Made by a program: the position numbers and the translations under genes
The notes under the pieces: generated by a model
What the model saw: only the letters and a program-made list of their open reading frames with translations
What the model was told of the DNA's origin: nothing
Database searches by the model: none
From: Phoronis australis
Lineage: Eukaryota > Phoronida > Phoronidae
Length of the DNA stretch: 64,000 bases
Assembly (NCBI GenBank): GCA_002633005.1
Contig: NMRA01000762.1
Location: 59,374-123,373, forward strand
Direction: 5' to 3'
Shown here: positions 26,501-35,649 of the stretch, piece after piece
How positions within the stretch are numbered: position 1 is the first letter of the stretch
Layout of the letters: every line of letters starts with the position of its first letter

Positions 26501-27586
26501 TGCATACACAGGCCTTTTGATTTCTACCCAAAAGTTAAAAAGATTAAAAAAGAATGACTTAAGACTTAAGTCAGAGATTTGGCCTTATGCTCTACAAAAC
26601 AATTTCTGAAAATAATTAAATCTCACTTGCGCAAAAGTGCCGTGACTCTCTTTGAACGCACACACCAATGCAAGTTACTGAGATAATTTTTATTCATCAA
26701 TTCTAGACTGTGATGCACTCACAATTACTTGACTAAATCTTTTTTCAGCAATTATCAATTGGGAGTATAAGACCAAATTTCTATCAAAGACACTTTCATG
26801 AAACAGACAGGTGAGTTCTGTTGCCTGTTGATGCTCCATTGAGAGGAAAGCATATATTGAACCATGATGACACTTTCCTACTGTATCATCAATTGGATTT
26901 ATGTTGGTGGTCTTTCCCCACAGTTGTCATGTAACTCTCCTAAGGCATTAGTCAATCTTACCGATTTAGTAGACTTTGTACGGTATTTTCTAACTTGCTC
27001 CAAACTTATCAGGATTGACAACATTAAGAGAGCCTTTATACATTTCATGAGCTTTGTAATTAGTATCATTCTGTTAACAGGACCAAATCCATCCTTTTAG
27101 CTCCATTCTAGGATCCATTATTTGTTAGCTCTGTTCAGACGATTACTTAAAAGGATACTAAGCCTTGATGATATTTCCACCAATTTTCGTTCTATTACCT
27201 GCTAATACATTAGTGACATCAATCTTCAAAGTTAAAGACAAGAATGAAGTACTCCCTATGTTACAGATTGGACATTATGATCCTTGGTGGGGGGTCTTTT
27301 CCCATACGGTTGTCGTGAAATTCACTAAAAGCGTAGGTAACACTTGTCCGCTTAGCAGACTTTGAAACCAGATTTGGTATCCTTCAGAACATAAACGAAT
27401 TTCAGCTGGTCAGTACACAGGAAGCCTACCAACTTAACCACATAAGGCAATTGTGTTAGTAGGCTGGGGTAAACAAATAAGTTAAAAAACTTACGGTGCT
27501 TCTATTTGTCCACGCAGCTCATCATCCGACACATATTCTTCGTCAGAGTCCTCATAAAGCCAAACATGGGATGATCCAAAATCCAT
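11263..27586 (-). CDS. Sec23/24-like zinc-ribbon + vWA protein ('circularly permutated Ras protein 1-like' type), 13 exons
   Basis: Minus-strand exons in coding order: 27586-27495, 24965-24661, 24350-24279, 23225-23023, 22582-22175, 21001-20850, 18751-18518, 16284-16093, 15445-15183, 13826-13602, 13123-13000, 11977-11758, 11367-11263. All have AG/GT borders and matching phases, totalling 2595 bp: 864 aa plus stop. Domains: acidic N-terminus (MDFGSSHVWLYEDSDEE); Gly/FG-rich repeats (GGLFSNQPS, GGLFANRPA; to about residue 150); Cys2/Cys2 ribbon (C205, C207, C228, C231); vWA domain about 270-490 with full MIDAS D278-x-S280-x-S282, T418, D444; beta-rich segment about 540-715; helical region; Lys-rich, acidic tail. 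The architecture resembles the Sec23/24 trunk and proteins named after Dictyostelium CPRas1. No Ras GTPase motif (GxxxxGKS, DxxG, NKxD) appears in the assembled protein, so the name may be misleading. Function unknown; protein scaffolding by the vWA domain is inference. A pyrimidine-rich acceptor before the ATG suggests an upstream 5' UTR exon. Confidence 0.87.
11758..11977 (-). CDS. vWA protein exon 12
   Basis: 220 bp. A helical segment (NHRVYQSFVEEVAPLENVLS) is followed by an acidic DDEEEH patch and a Lys-rich KKKKSKSKGGK tract. It ends in phase 0 at gtgagt. Confidence 0.84.
12060..12510. repeat. CTCF-motif-bearing repeat fragment (intron 11 of vWA gene)
   Basis: Contains CCACTAGGGGGTGC (12070) and GCACTAGGTGGCAT (12486), plus a GCACTAGGGGGCTC-like site near 12205. 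The linking text (caaatttcattgaaacc…caaggaactt) is shared with the 49 kb and 54 kb arrays. Confidence 0.6.
13000..13123 (-). CDS. vWA protein exon 11 (helical)
   Basis: 124 bp between ctttttag and gtgagt. Encodes NVNVKAITVNAKFKSAQLA, then DGRYGQARKHSMMSTRMMSR, consistent with the helical domain after the beta-sandwich. Confidence 0.82.
13602..13826 (-). CDS. vWA protein exon 10
   Basis: 225 bp. A Pro/Gln-rich linker is followed by a return to conserved sequence (EVPFQLQIRYTDREGAKALR, then VITQVKPTT), the closing strands of the beta-rich domain. Confidence 0.85.
14342..14403. repeat. CACG/AC microsatellite
   Basis: About 60 bp of acgc and ac units, giving a spurious Cys/Val/Arg ORF on the minus strand. 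It lies in intron 9 of the vWA gene. Confidence 0.95.
15183..15445 (-). CDS. vWA protein exon 9
   Basis: 263 bp. A conserved KDIGNVTAESVQSFEYGV stretch is followed by about 45 residues rich in Ser/Thr/Pro/Ala, probably a disordered insert in the beta-rich domain. Confidence 0.84.
16093..16284 (-). CDS. vWA protein exon 8 (last vWA strands)
   Basis: 192 bp. Encodes VSVSVITIKGTDCGMIHLG, then ADTGGQVNIVDPLKL and NILASPVIATNVQA. This is the conserved end of the vWA fold leading into the beta-rich domain. It ends AACCT|gtaagt. Confidence 0.87.
18518..18751 (-). CDS. vWA protein exon 7 (MIDAS Thr and Asp)
   Basis: 234 bp. Encodes EEGGQTALGPA (MIDAS T418) and KVIMCTDGAANIGVG (MIDAS D444), followed by a Met/Asn-rich acidic loop and a QQFYADLSS helix. 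Confidence 0.88.
18986..19061. repeat. (TAA)n microsatellite in intron 6 of the vWA gene
   Basis: About 75 bp of TAA units with one interruption (cttgtag). It makes artefactual poly-Tyr and poly-Ile ORFs. Confidence 0.95.
19147..19790. repeat. Direct repeat pair of about 50 bp
   Basis: Blocks at 19147-19196 and about 19740-19790 share 'gaaaatatctt(a/c)tgaaagccc' and 'caaaactctat' type text in the same orientation. They enclose about 550 bp of otherwise unremarkable DNA. Confidence 0.6.
20316..20359. repeat. Hairpin, 17-bp perfect arms
   Basis: Arms ATTGGATACAAAATGGC (20316-20332) and its near-perfect inverse (20343-20359) flank a 10-bp loop. It may be one end of a repeat unit whose other edge is the (TAA)n run at 20513. 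Confidence 0.8.
20513..20558. repeat. (TAA)n microsatellite
   Basis: About 45 bp of TAA units. An 'acttggcgaaatt' block lies beside it, and the same block lies beside the 19061 microsatellite, suggesting two copies of a retroelement tail. Confidence 0.9.
20850..21001 (-). CDS. vWA protein exon 6
   Basis: 152 bp starting VTVVGDGS and ending SNKLW plus two bases. This is the strand/helix segment between the vWA core strands, homologous in layout to the Sec23 trunk. The donor is read as GGAA|gtaggt. Confidence 0.82.
21744..21904. mobile_element. MITE-like element, about 160 bp
   Basis: The left end CAGTGGTGGATTTAGGG and the right end (reverse complement CAGGGGCAGATCCAGGA) are diverged inverted repeats of the same type as the CAGTGGCGGATCTAGG ends at 5119 and 29291. 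Non-coding; it lies in intron 5 of the vWA gene. Confidence 0.65.
22175..22582 (-). CDS. vWA protein exon 5 (second zinc pair and MIDAS)
   Basis: 408 bp, phase 0 at both ends. Begins VWSCEFCGHLN (C228/C231) and carries the vWA strand-1 motif LVIFCVDISGSM, then SRLQGVQAAIDNQL and RRVALITFSTE. This is the clearest domain evidence for the gene. Confidence 0.9.
23023..23225 (-). CDS. vWA protein exon 4 (first half of zinc ribbon)
   Basis: 203 bp. Encodes a basic segment, a VNVRFNQLIAPSNM block and the first Cys pair (ELCECG, C205/C207). It ends in phase 0 before gtaaac. Confidence 0.84.
24279..24350 (-). CDS. vWA protein exon 3
   Basis: 72 bp between ttttctag and gtaagt. Encodes PSDPPSGGLFANRPAQ and a short HHWQTD tail, another unit of the exon 2 repeat. 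It is too short for usual ORF scans; support is the phase match on both sides. Confidence 0.78.
24661..24965 (-). CDS. vWA protein exon 2 (FG/Gly-rich)
   Basis: 305 bp. Low-complexity sequence with repeated LFSN, LFGTGPQ, LFAARPQ and LFGGGPQ units, reminiscent of FG-repeat linkers. It starts after tttcaacag and ends AAATC|gtaagt. Confidence 0.82.
26315..26328 (+). promoter_or_regulatory. CTCF-like core motif
   Basis: CCACTAGGAGGCGC, one mismatch from the vertebrate CTCF core consensus. It is embedded in a fragment of the same repeat family as at 12, 49 and 54 kb. Binding is not shown. Confidence 0.35.
26449..26481. repeat. (ATACA)n pentanucleotide microsatellite
   Basis: Six to seven perfect atacaata-type 5-bp units, in intron 1 of the vWA gene. 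Confidence 0.9.
27495..27586 (-). CDS. vWA protein exon 1 (start)
   Basis: 92 bp with the initiator ATG. Encodes an acidic leader (YEDSDEEYVSDDELRG) and ends CC|gtaag. A ctacgtctttcag acceptor lies about 30 bp before the ATG, so transcription probably starts in an upstream untranslated exon. Confidence 0.8.
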
Positions 27587-28852
27587 CGCAAATATCCGCT
27601 ACAAAGTGTAGGACTGAAAGACGTAGATTATAATAGTAAATATTGTTACTTGTATGTCGACACTGTAACTCAAGATTTCCAGTTTCACTTTCAACTATTT
27701 TTCTAAATAGAATCTAAATTTCAAGTTCTCCAATGTCAAGGATGTAACCCTGGTCGAATCGCAGTATAGAGCTAAACATAAATGAACCAACATGAAAATA
27801 CAAAAGCCTAAAGGTTGAGATTTCTGGATTTAGCCAGTTTGCACTTGGTTTTAGAATGTGGGAATTTCCGTGATAAAATTTTCCTTTCTCATTGCATGAC
27901 TGTGCACCAGTCTCTCGAGGTCGGAGAAGAAACGAGTCAAAAGAGGGGGGTACATCAGTTGAAAAGACTAGTCTACTAGTTTAAGGTTGAAAATACTTAC
28001 AAGTGAAACGAATACTCGACTACATTTACTAGTGTCAGGAAGGTAATGCCTTCCCTGCTGGTGTTTACAGTGTTACAAAAACAAGAGACGCTAGACCATT
28101 ACAAGCGCTAGACGAAAATGACTATGAACTCAATCGGAAATCCATCCGCGCACATATAGGTTGAAACTGTGTGCTTCGCTACAGTAAAAACTACTAGAGT
28201 GTTCCTAAAATTTCCTTTTGGTGATAATAACAACGTAAAAGTACGCCAGTAAAATGACTAGATGGTGAAAATCTCAAAATATGATCAAAAAGAATTACGA
28301 TGCTATTTCTAACGATTACGAATGTAGTTCCACGTATGTTCTAAAAATAGATGCGGTGGAAATTCCCTCTCTAAATCAAAGACATACCCAGTTCCTCGCA
28401 AGACGTCGCTTTACAGCCTTGTTTCCTAGCCTCAACTAAAGATGACGCTGATCGGTTTAGCCCGGCCCGTAGACAATCACCGTGACACAGCAGCAAGATG
28501 TTTATGGCTAAGTATAGGCTCTCCCGCGATATCCCAGGCGACCGGCAGTGGCGCTGCGCACTACGACTCCTTTTCCGTCGTCTGCTCCACTGTGCAATGA
28601 AGAAAATTTACTTCATTTTTAAAGAAAATGGAACCTGATCAGTGACGATGAAAAGACAGAAGCTGCTGGTAAGATGTGAATTTTAATCGAAGCCTTAGTG
28701 AATCACTCAGAAACTCGCAATACTCTCTTTGTCAAACCTTATCTTAGGACGATTTCCAAAGCAATCCCGTCATTATTGCCAACACAAAAAACGGATTTGG
28801 TCTTTTGGGCATTTGAAGACTATTTTAAATACGACAAATTTGTTAAGAATTG

Positions 28853-29291
28853 ACGGCACAAAATATAAAACGTGTAATAAGCATTACAAAAAGAAGTAGG
28901 TTTCGCGCGCAAACGTTGTGGACCATAAACAAGTAGGTCTCTTAGTAAAAGATTATTAGTTAATTTCTGGTGGTGTAGTGGTAATGTACGCGCGCTCTAT
29001 CCGCCAGGTCGTGAGTTCGAATCTTTGAAACTTGAATTTTACCTTTTGACACGTTCTCCGTTTTTTTTGCCTTCTTTTCTTGGATAATACTTCAGGAATC
29101 AAGGAAAATGGGATTGCTTGATTTTTAGAGGTAAAAACAGAAAAATTTCCTGAGCGGGAGGGGGCAAACCCCCCTCCCGACCTCCCCCCATTCGGTGCTA
29201 TGCGCATCTGCAATTGTGGTTCACTTTGCGCAAATGCTTGCAGCTGGACAAAATGTTGCCCCCCCTTGTGATATCCTAGATCCGCCACTGT
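28853..29291. mobile_element. Composite TIR/tRNA-like element, copy B
   Basis: Reverse-orientation copy of 5119-5592, missing the outer G-rich end. It closes with CCTAGATCCGCCACTG, the exact inverse of copy A's left end. The tRNA-like module is on the plus strand at about 28968-29025 (tgtagtggtaatg, then gagttcgaatc). Confidence 0.78.
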
Positions 29292-29391
29292 TATGGTATA
29301 GGCTTGGTTATGATAAATACCGTCTGCGCATTGATTTGCCTTTGCCGTGACGTCTTTAAAACAAAGGACGACTTTATGATTATTTTCACAG

Positions 29392-30035
29392 GTATTGTTG
29401 CTGCCATTCTTGAAGCAGGGGGCGAAGTGGGCACTGAAAAGGTTCCTCTGATAGACAAAAAGTCCGAGAAAATGAGGCATAGTAAGTTCATTAAACATGC
29501 GCAAACGCGTAATTCACAATGGTGCTCCCGTTTTTATTTTTTTAGTCCGCCCATTTTTTTTGTTACCAAAAGGTCCACAAACTCAGGAATTCGAGCCCGC
29601 CCATATTGAAGGCTGAGTGCGCGCAGGCACTCATTTCGTAGCTCCACCATTTTTCACTAGTGCTGCGCCGCCCGTTCACGTACGCTGTCCGTCCAGCGCT
29701 GATTTGTCTTAGTGATTCGGCAGCGCCGCTCGGAGTGTCCAACCCAATTTATGTCTGAAGTGAGCGAAAATCGATTAATCATGATGGGTTTCGCAACTTC
29801 CCATATGACTGGGATTCCATTTCACACGGCTGAAACGGCCATAAACGAATCAAAACGCCGAGAGGTTGGCTCACACCTACTAAACCCGGCCGAATTCCGA
29901 AAATGGGCCGCACTGGGGCTCCGGGATGTCGATTCATTCGGCAACACGGCAGAACTCACTGAGATATATGTTCGATCGAAGTTAAAAATTCAGCAATTGG
30001 ACAGTGGCAAAATGCCACCACGAGGCGCTAATTAA
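29392..30035 (+). CDS. Hypothetical protein, two to three exons, unrecognised
   Basis: Candidate exons 29392-29481 (acceptor ttattttcacag, donor gtaagt) and 29713-30035 (acceptor tttgtcttag, stop TAA) join in phase as CAT A|TG. A donor at 28668 (GCTGCTG|gtaaga) also matches phase and would add DEKTEAAG upstream. No initiator is found in that upstream frame, so translation may start inside exon 2 (MRHMIRQRR…) or in an unseen exon. The last exon encodes about 107 residues (FATSHMTGIPFHTAETAI, WAALGLRDVDSFGN, ending GKMPPRGAN). No family recognised. The first candidate exon lies within 1.1 kb of the vWA gene start and is divergent from it, so a shared promoter region at about 27.6-28.6 kb is possible. 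Two independent phase matches argue for a real gene; it could still be chance or a retroelement remnant. Confidence 0.4.
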
Positions 30036-33000
30036 TTGGGGTTTAGAGAGTTACTATAAATTATGCTCATCAAATCTTAAATGTTTATTTTTTCAAGGGT
30101 GTAACAGTCGACAAAAAAAATAAGAAACAGTAGCGCAAGCGCTAGTGAAGGAATATATAACAGCTAGGGAAACCCGACATAACGCATTTATTTTAGCCAA
30201 TTTTTAACGATTTTCTTCAGGTAAAAATGATCCTACCGGCACTATTTTTTACAAAGAATATTTAATTTCAGATGCCAAACAGTTCGAAAAGTTGACAATT
30301 TTAATCCCCGATAAATCAGTTTATTGCAGCTACTGTTTTTGCCGTGAAATCATCACCACACCACACACAAGATGTGTTCATAGTCTGATAAACAGGCTGT
30401 TGAATACAGCAGCTACGACCTATTGACGAAGCACGAGCCAAAATGCCGTCCACCATCTCGCTGCTCAAAATGAAGACGGTGCTCCCGTCACTCTTGATAA
30501 CGGAAATCAAGTTCCTAACCTAAAACTTTATTCTCAGGGCTTACACTCAGCTCTGACTCAAGAGAGGCCAATCTGTAAAAGAAACAAGTCGCACCACGTA
30601 GTCACAGCGCCACCTATATGACACTGGGAGGAGCACCATCACTGTTAGAAGCTCATGATACGAGACCGATTTTACGAGCATAGTTCGTCAGCTACGTGTA
30701 TTTTTCTACTAATGGTTACGTTGCCTCATGTTTCTATAGACTCTGTGTAGTTGTATATGTAATGTGGCGGATAAACCACGAGTTTTACCTTGCCCAGTGT
30801 TATCTGCCCAAATCATTGAATATGTATTTCATACTTGTGTTTTTATAGAGCCCCCGGTTGCAAGTGATGTGCCATCGCACCCCCGCAAGCAATGGCTCAC
30901 CAGTAACTTTTTTTCTGGTTAATATGTAATTCTGCTTATGTTTCTGTGTAACAAATCCCAAAATAATGTCTTTATTTTACCTTCACTTTAGCGATCGTTT
31001 TGATGATCTTAGCGCCAAGCAGGTTGCAATAGCAGTTCGTTTTAACTACATAATTATACAAACCTTAATTTAAATTATACACCATATTAAATGGTAGAAA
31101 ATTGTTTTAAATGTATTTGCAAATTAGTTAAGTAATTTTACAGCCCACCCCCCTTTCTCACTCCCTGCCTTCCTGTGTGCCTGCTCCCACTCTCCCTCCC
31201 TCCCTCCCTTCGTCTCTCCCTCCCTCCCTCCCTCCCTCCGTCTGTCCCTCCCTCCGCCTCTCCCTCCCTTCTAAAGACAAAGGTCTTCATTTAGTAATTT
31301 TAAACAAAGTGACAGTGATACTTGATTTGGTGTATTTCTAAAAAGTACGAAGCAAACATGTCTAAAATGTGTTAATTAAATGTGCACCGAGTCTTTAAAT
31401 TAACAGTAGGCGTCTTATTTTCAATTGCACTTCTTTGTTCACATGAATGATGAACGAGAAAAGAACCACGTTCTATATAGAACAGAATTGCGGTACACGA
31501 AAAACGAGAAAATGGCTTGTGGAAAAACAACTGTATTCCCAGGGGATGGAGACCATATGCTACCCACGTGAAATGGTTTACATTGAATCTAGGACCACTG
31601 TAAGATATTACTCCTAGATTGAATGCACGGCGTAGGAACACGCGCTTCCGTCATTTGAGGTAATAACTTTGTTTCTATGGAAACATATTATGTGATCGAC
31701 TGTGACCACTTTTAAATTACCTGGCTATACACATCTATTGTTGGCCGCTGTGACTCGGCGTAGAAAATCGATACCCTTATAGTTTTCACAATAGCATTAC
31801 GCGCTCAGAATCACAACGGTCCACACCGGTAAGTTGTCAGCTTTTACATTGACAAATTTAGCCACCACTACATCTAACATTTTCAACAATTTGGAAATGA
31901 AACGGCCACTTTTATTCATTGCAGTTTTTAGGCGTTCTCTTTATACTGGATTCAGTATATTACGAAGTTGCATTTCTTCTTAATTAACAGTCGCGAGTCG
32001 GGTAACTCTTCATATACGCAGAGAAAGTAATATTTTTGATGCAAACACTTAGTTGAACTGAGGTCATCACTACGACCAATTCAACAAGAGTAAACAAGAA
32101 GTTGTTTTTTCGCGTGTTGTATTTGTTCTTAACATGAGTAGTTGTACCCCAACTTTTTGTTGAGTGCAATTGTCTGGATTTGCAACCCAACAGGGAATTT
32201 CGAGACTTAGACATACTCCAAGGAACGACTGTTTTACTTGGAGAAAGAAAATTCGAACCCTCTTTACCACCGTGACATCGGCCACCGCGGAAAAACTTTT
32301 TGACGGAAACGGAGTGGAGCTATAGATGCTGAAAAAATTAGGATACACACGCATTCGAAAAGGACCATCTTATTACTGGCATCTTTCTAGTGTTGTTACT
32401 ACAGGGTTTCTTCAATTGTCTATCCAGAAACTACAAGAAGAGATGGCATGTTGTCAAAAAAGAGTACTACGTTTGCACCCAAGTTTGAAAATATAGAGTG
32501 TATCGTTGCCGGAATCTTCATGAGCTTTCGAAGTGACTGAAATCTTTTTTTAATTTTGTCGTGAAAGGCACAACCCTTTCGTAGCATAGGGAAACAGGTC
32601 GTGTCGCCCATCTGTGTGGCACGTTATGTATACGTCTTCTGGGAGTTCCGGCAGAAGCAGGGGCCACCGGCTAATATTTATTTTTATTGTAATTAACCTG
32701 GGCCGTGAGTAGATAGGGGCGAAACCCCCGGACAACTTGGCAAGAATGAACGATTCCCCTTTCTGTCCTCGCTGTATTTAGTGTAGACCTGGCTTGATCA
32801 GCATGAAGCATGTGGATGACAGCGCTTTTCGTGATTCCTTGGTAGACGAGACGCTGACAGCTGCCCCATTGCCTTAAAGGATAATTTAAAATGCAACGAC
32901 CTCTAAGGCGACACCACTTCTTCGGCTATAAGCCATGTCGTGATTTTTTCTGTTCAATGCTTATCAGCTGTGGCTAAAATATCAAGCACTATCAATATAT

Positions 33001-35541
33001 ACGAATAGTGCTCAGCACACAATTAAGGCAGGTCTATAGACAATTAGGTAGATGCAGACGATTAGACAGCTCAGTGACAAACCCACAATCCACTGACTTT
33101 GTGGTGTTTACTGATTCTTGTCCTGAAAACAAAGAGACTAATACCAGAAGTGTATGATCACACTGATTTCTGTGACAATTGACTCGAGGGATCTCTTTCA
33201 TAATAAGAGACGTAAGACTTCATGTCCTCTTTTCAACAGTGTATTTGAAAGGAATTAAGTATGGTAAAATCTCACCAGTTGGGAAAGTGTATTTTTCAAA
33301 GGGTCCTATCATCGTTTTGAACACCCACAATGTTTCAAAATCATTCTTTCACGGTAGCTATAGATTAGATCTCCTGAGATTCTACCGTAGTCAGTGAGGA
33401 CCCTTCAAGCAGTGCATCTGAGAACTATTTTATAGCATAATAATGCGACCTGGGTTCATTGTTCTGCTCTCGCTGAGCCTAATCTTACGGCGGGGTGGTC
33501 CATAGGCAAAATGTTATTTTTGGGACACATTTATTTTTTGTACTTTTGCAGTTATAATCAAAGGGGGTGGGGTGGCAGGCGTGGTGGCGGGCGGGAGATA
33601 TTGATGTGAGAGCAAATGCCGGTGTCAGACAAAATTTCCGAGCGCAGTCACGTGGTGGCACGGAGGGAAGACCTTACTCTTGGATGTTCCGCTCTTGTAA
33701 GACAGTTCTGCTCATGCATGTTACTCTCAGTCCGGTCCGAGGTTCGCAACAGGTTTCGAGCAATATCCGGAGGCCGACTTTTGCGTGTCTATGCACTAAG
33801 AACCTGTCACTTCTTGCTAACTCCAAAAGTCGCTCATCTAACCAGAAAATCGGGTTGACCTTGTACGGACTAGGTTGCATAAAATCCCAAGCCTTTGTAA
33901 CAACAGTTTTGATGACAGTATTTGCGTTTGCCTGCGCGCACCCAGCCTAACATATATGGGGCTCGAATTTTTCGGTATGCGGACCTTTCACTGTTTCAGT
34001 GCCAGAGAACCACTTTGAATAATACAATTTTGTCAGTTTTTCGCCTTCCAGGCTTCTTTAAAGGGAAAATGAGATGCCACAGGATCCTGACACACGGCAC
34101 AATGTCACTTTTGCTTGTAACGTTGTTGGTTGCACCTGCACGTGCATCTACATTTACTGTTTTACATGATGTTTTGTGGATACTGCGATCAGTTTCGCCT
34201 GTGAGTGCATCTGAAGTTTCAAGTGAAGGGCTGGTTTGATTCTAGTTATTCCTTTACATTAGACGAATGTTCGTCACTGGGGCTTAAGACAATATTTGTG
34301 CAGGTATACAGATTGCCACCATGTCGCATATTCCTCAAAGTGCAATTGGCTGTCAATTTCGCTATGAGTAGACGCAACGATACTTGGAGCAGTGCAGTTT
34401 CTAAATGGAGTGGGGATGATTCAAAGCATACATTTAACGCACGTTTGTCACTGTTGGTTCTAGTAATATTTGATGATGGACATGCATCGAATGACTTGTA
34501 CTTGCTCTATGGGACACGTCCTCGATAGGCTGCACTGTTTGATGCATCTAAAATTTCACGGGAGGGATCGTTTGGTTCCAGTCCTGGGCATAGATTTAGA
34601 TGAACCTGCTTCTGCTTCGCTACAGTTACTTTTAAAGAAAATTTTCATATTTGTTTGATATCTTAGTCTCTGGGCGCTTTCAGTTTCCTGTTTTCGGAAT
34701 TGCACTTTTTCTTAGACATGTTTCCGGTCATCGGGCCTAAAATTGCATTATTAGCTGTGAGATATGACGAAGCAGATCCAAATATGTAAATTCATGTGTC
34801 CAGCCTAGATGACACAATTCTTGGTCTGTTGCATACCGAAAACAAAATGCTTTCCTCTATTTCTTCAAATTTAACCTATCCATTGTGCCCTCGCTAGAAT
34901 AAATATTCCACCCGTCTCATCTATCGTCACCCGTTTCTTCCCAGGTATACGGTTACCTTCCCTGAGTCCGTGACGAGACTTATAATCTATAATCTCTCCC
35001 GTATTTTTCCATTGGGTGGTCTCTGTCCAAGCTTTTCCTTGATCTGTCCGAATTTTTCGAAAATTTTGCCCGACACCGGTGGGCTCTACGATGTATCTAA
35101 ATCCTGATTAGGTAGCTCACGTCCTGTTCAGCTTCTGATTTTTCGACCTAGTACCTGGCAGTTCACAAAGTCCAGTCTCGTATCTCAAGTCACTATTTAT
35201 GAACGACATTCATGGTAGGGCACGTTGTTTTAGTTGTCGTGCGACGGATTAGTTGCGAAACACGAAGAGATTCTCTGTACGTTTCCCACGTTTTCNCCCC
35301 CCCCCCCCCCCGCCACACCATCACTGCTGATGATGGAATACATTGTTTCTAATTATACGACCTTCTGTCTTCCGCTGATTTGCAAAAAGCTTTACGAACT
35401 AATTGTTACATGACGTTAGAACCATTCTTAAACAGACGTCATAGTTACGAATGTTAGCGCAAACAATCGAGGATGCAACCGATTACGTCAATCACAGAAG
35501 TCAATAACAGATATAGTCAATTACTACGGAAGCCCAATATT
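30036..35541. other. Intergenic region without a supported gene
   Basis: Only short ORFs, none family-like. Contains a CT-rich block (31142-31272) and a C homopolymer next to an undetermined base (35296). Overlapping ORFs at 33.5-34.7 kb share no coding signature I trust. Confidence 0.55.
31142..31272. repeat. (CCCT)n-rich low-complexity tract
   Basis: About 130 bp of ctccctccctcc-type sequence with minor interruptions. Confidence 0.9.
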
Positions 35542-35630
35542 GCCATTTTCAGTTGAAATGAAGAAAAATATTTTATTATCTGGCCGTTGCCAGATAATAA
35601 AATATTTATTTTTCTTCAATTCAAAATGGC
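35542..35630. repeat. Long hairpin, about 42-bp arms, 4-bp loop
   Basis: The left arm (35542-35584) and right arm (35589-35630) are near-perfect inverses around a CGTT loop, with an ATTTTATTATCTGGC core. It sits immediately outside the left terminal repeat of the transposon at 35.65 kb, and may be its subterminal structure or a separate foldback insertion. Confidence 0.85.
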
Positions 35631-35649
35631 ACTGTAGAAATGTTTAGCA

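Noticed and set aside
33567-34658. Cluster of overlapping plus-strand ORFs of 62-127 codons
   Set aside because: Frames change often, no conserved motif is recognised, and no consistent exon joins were found.
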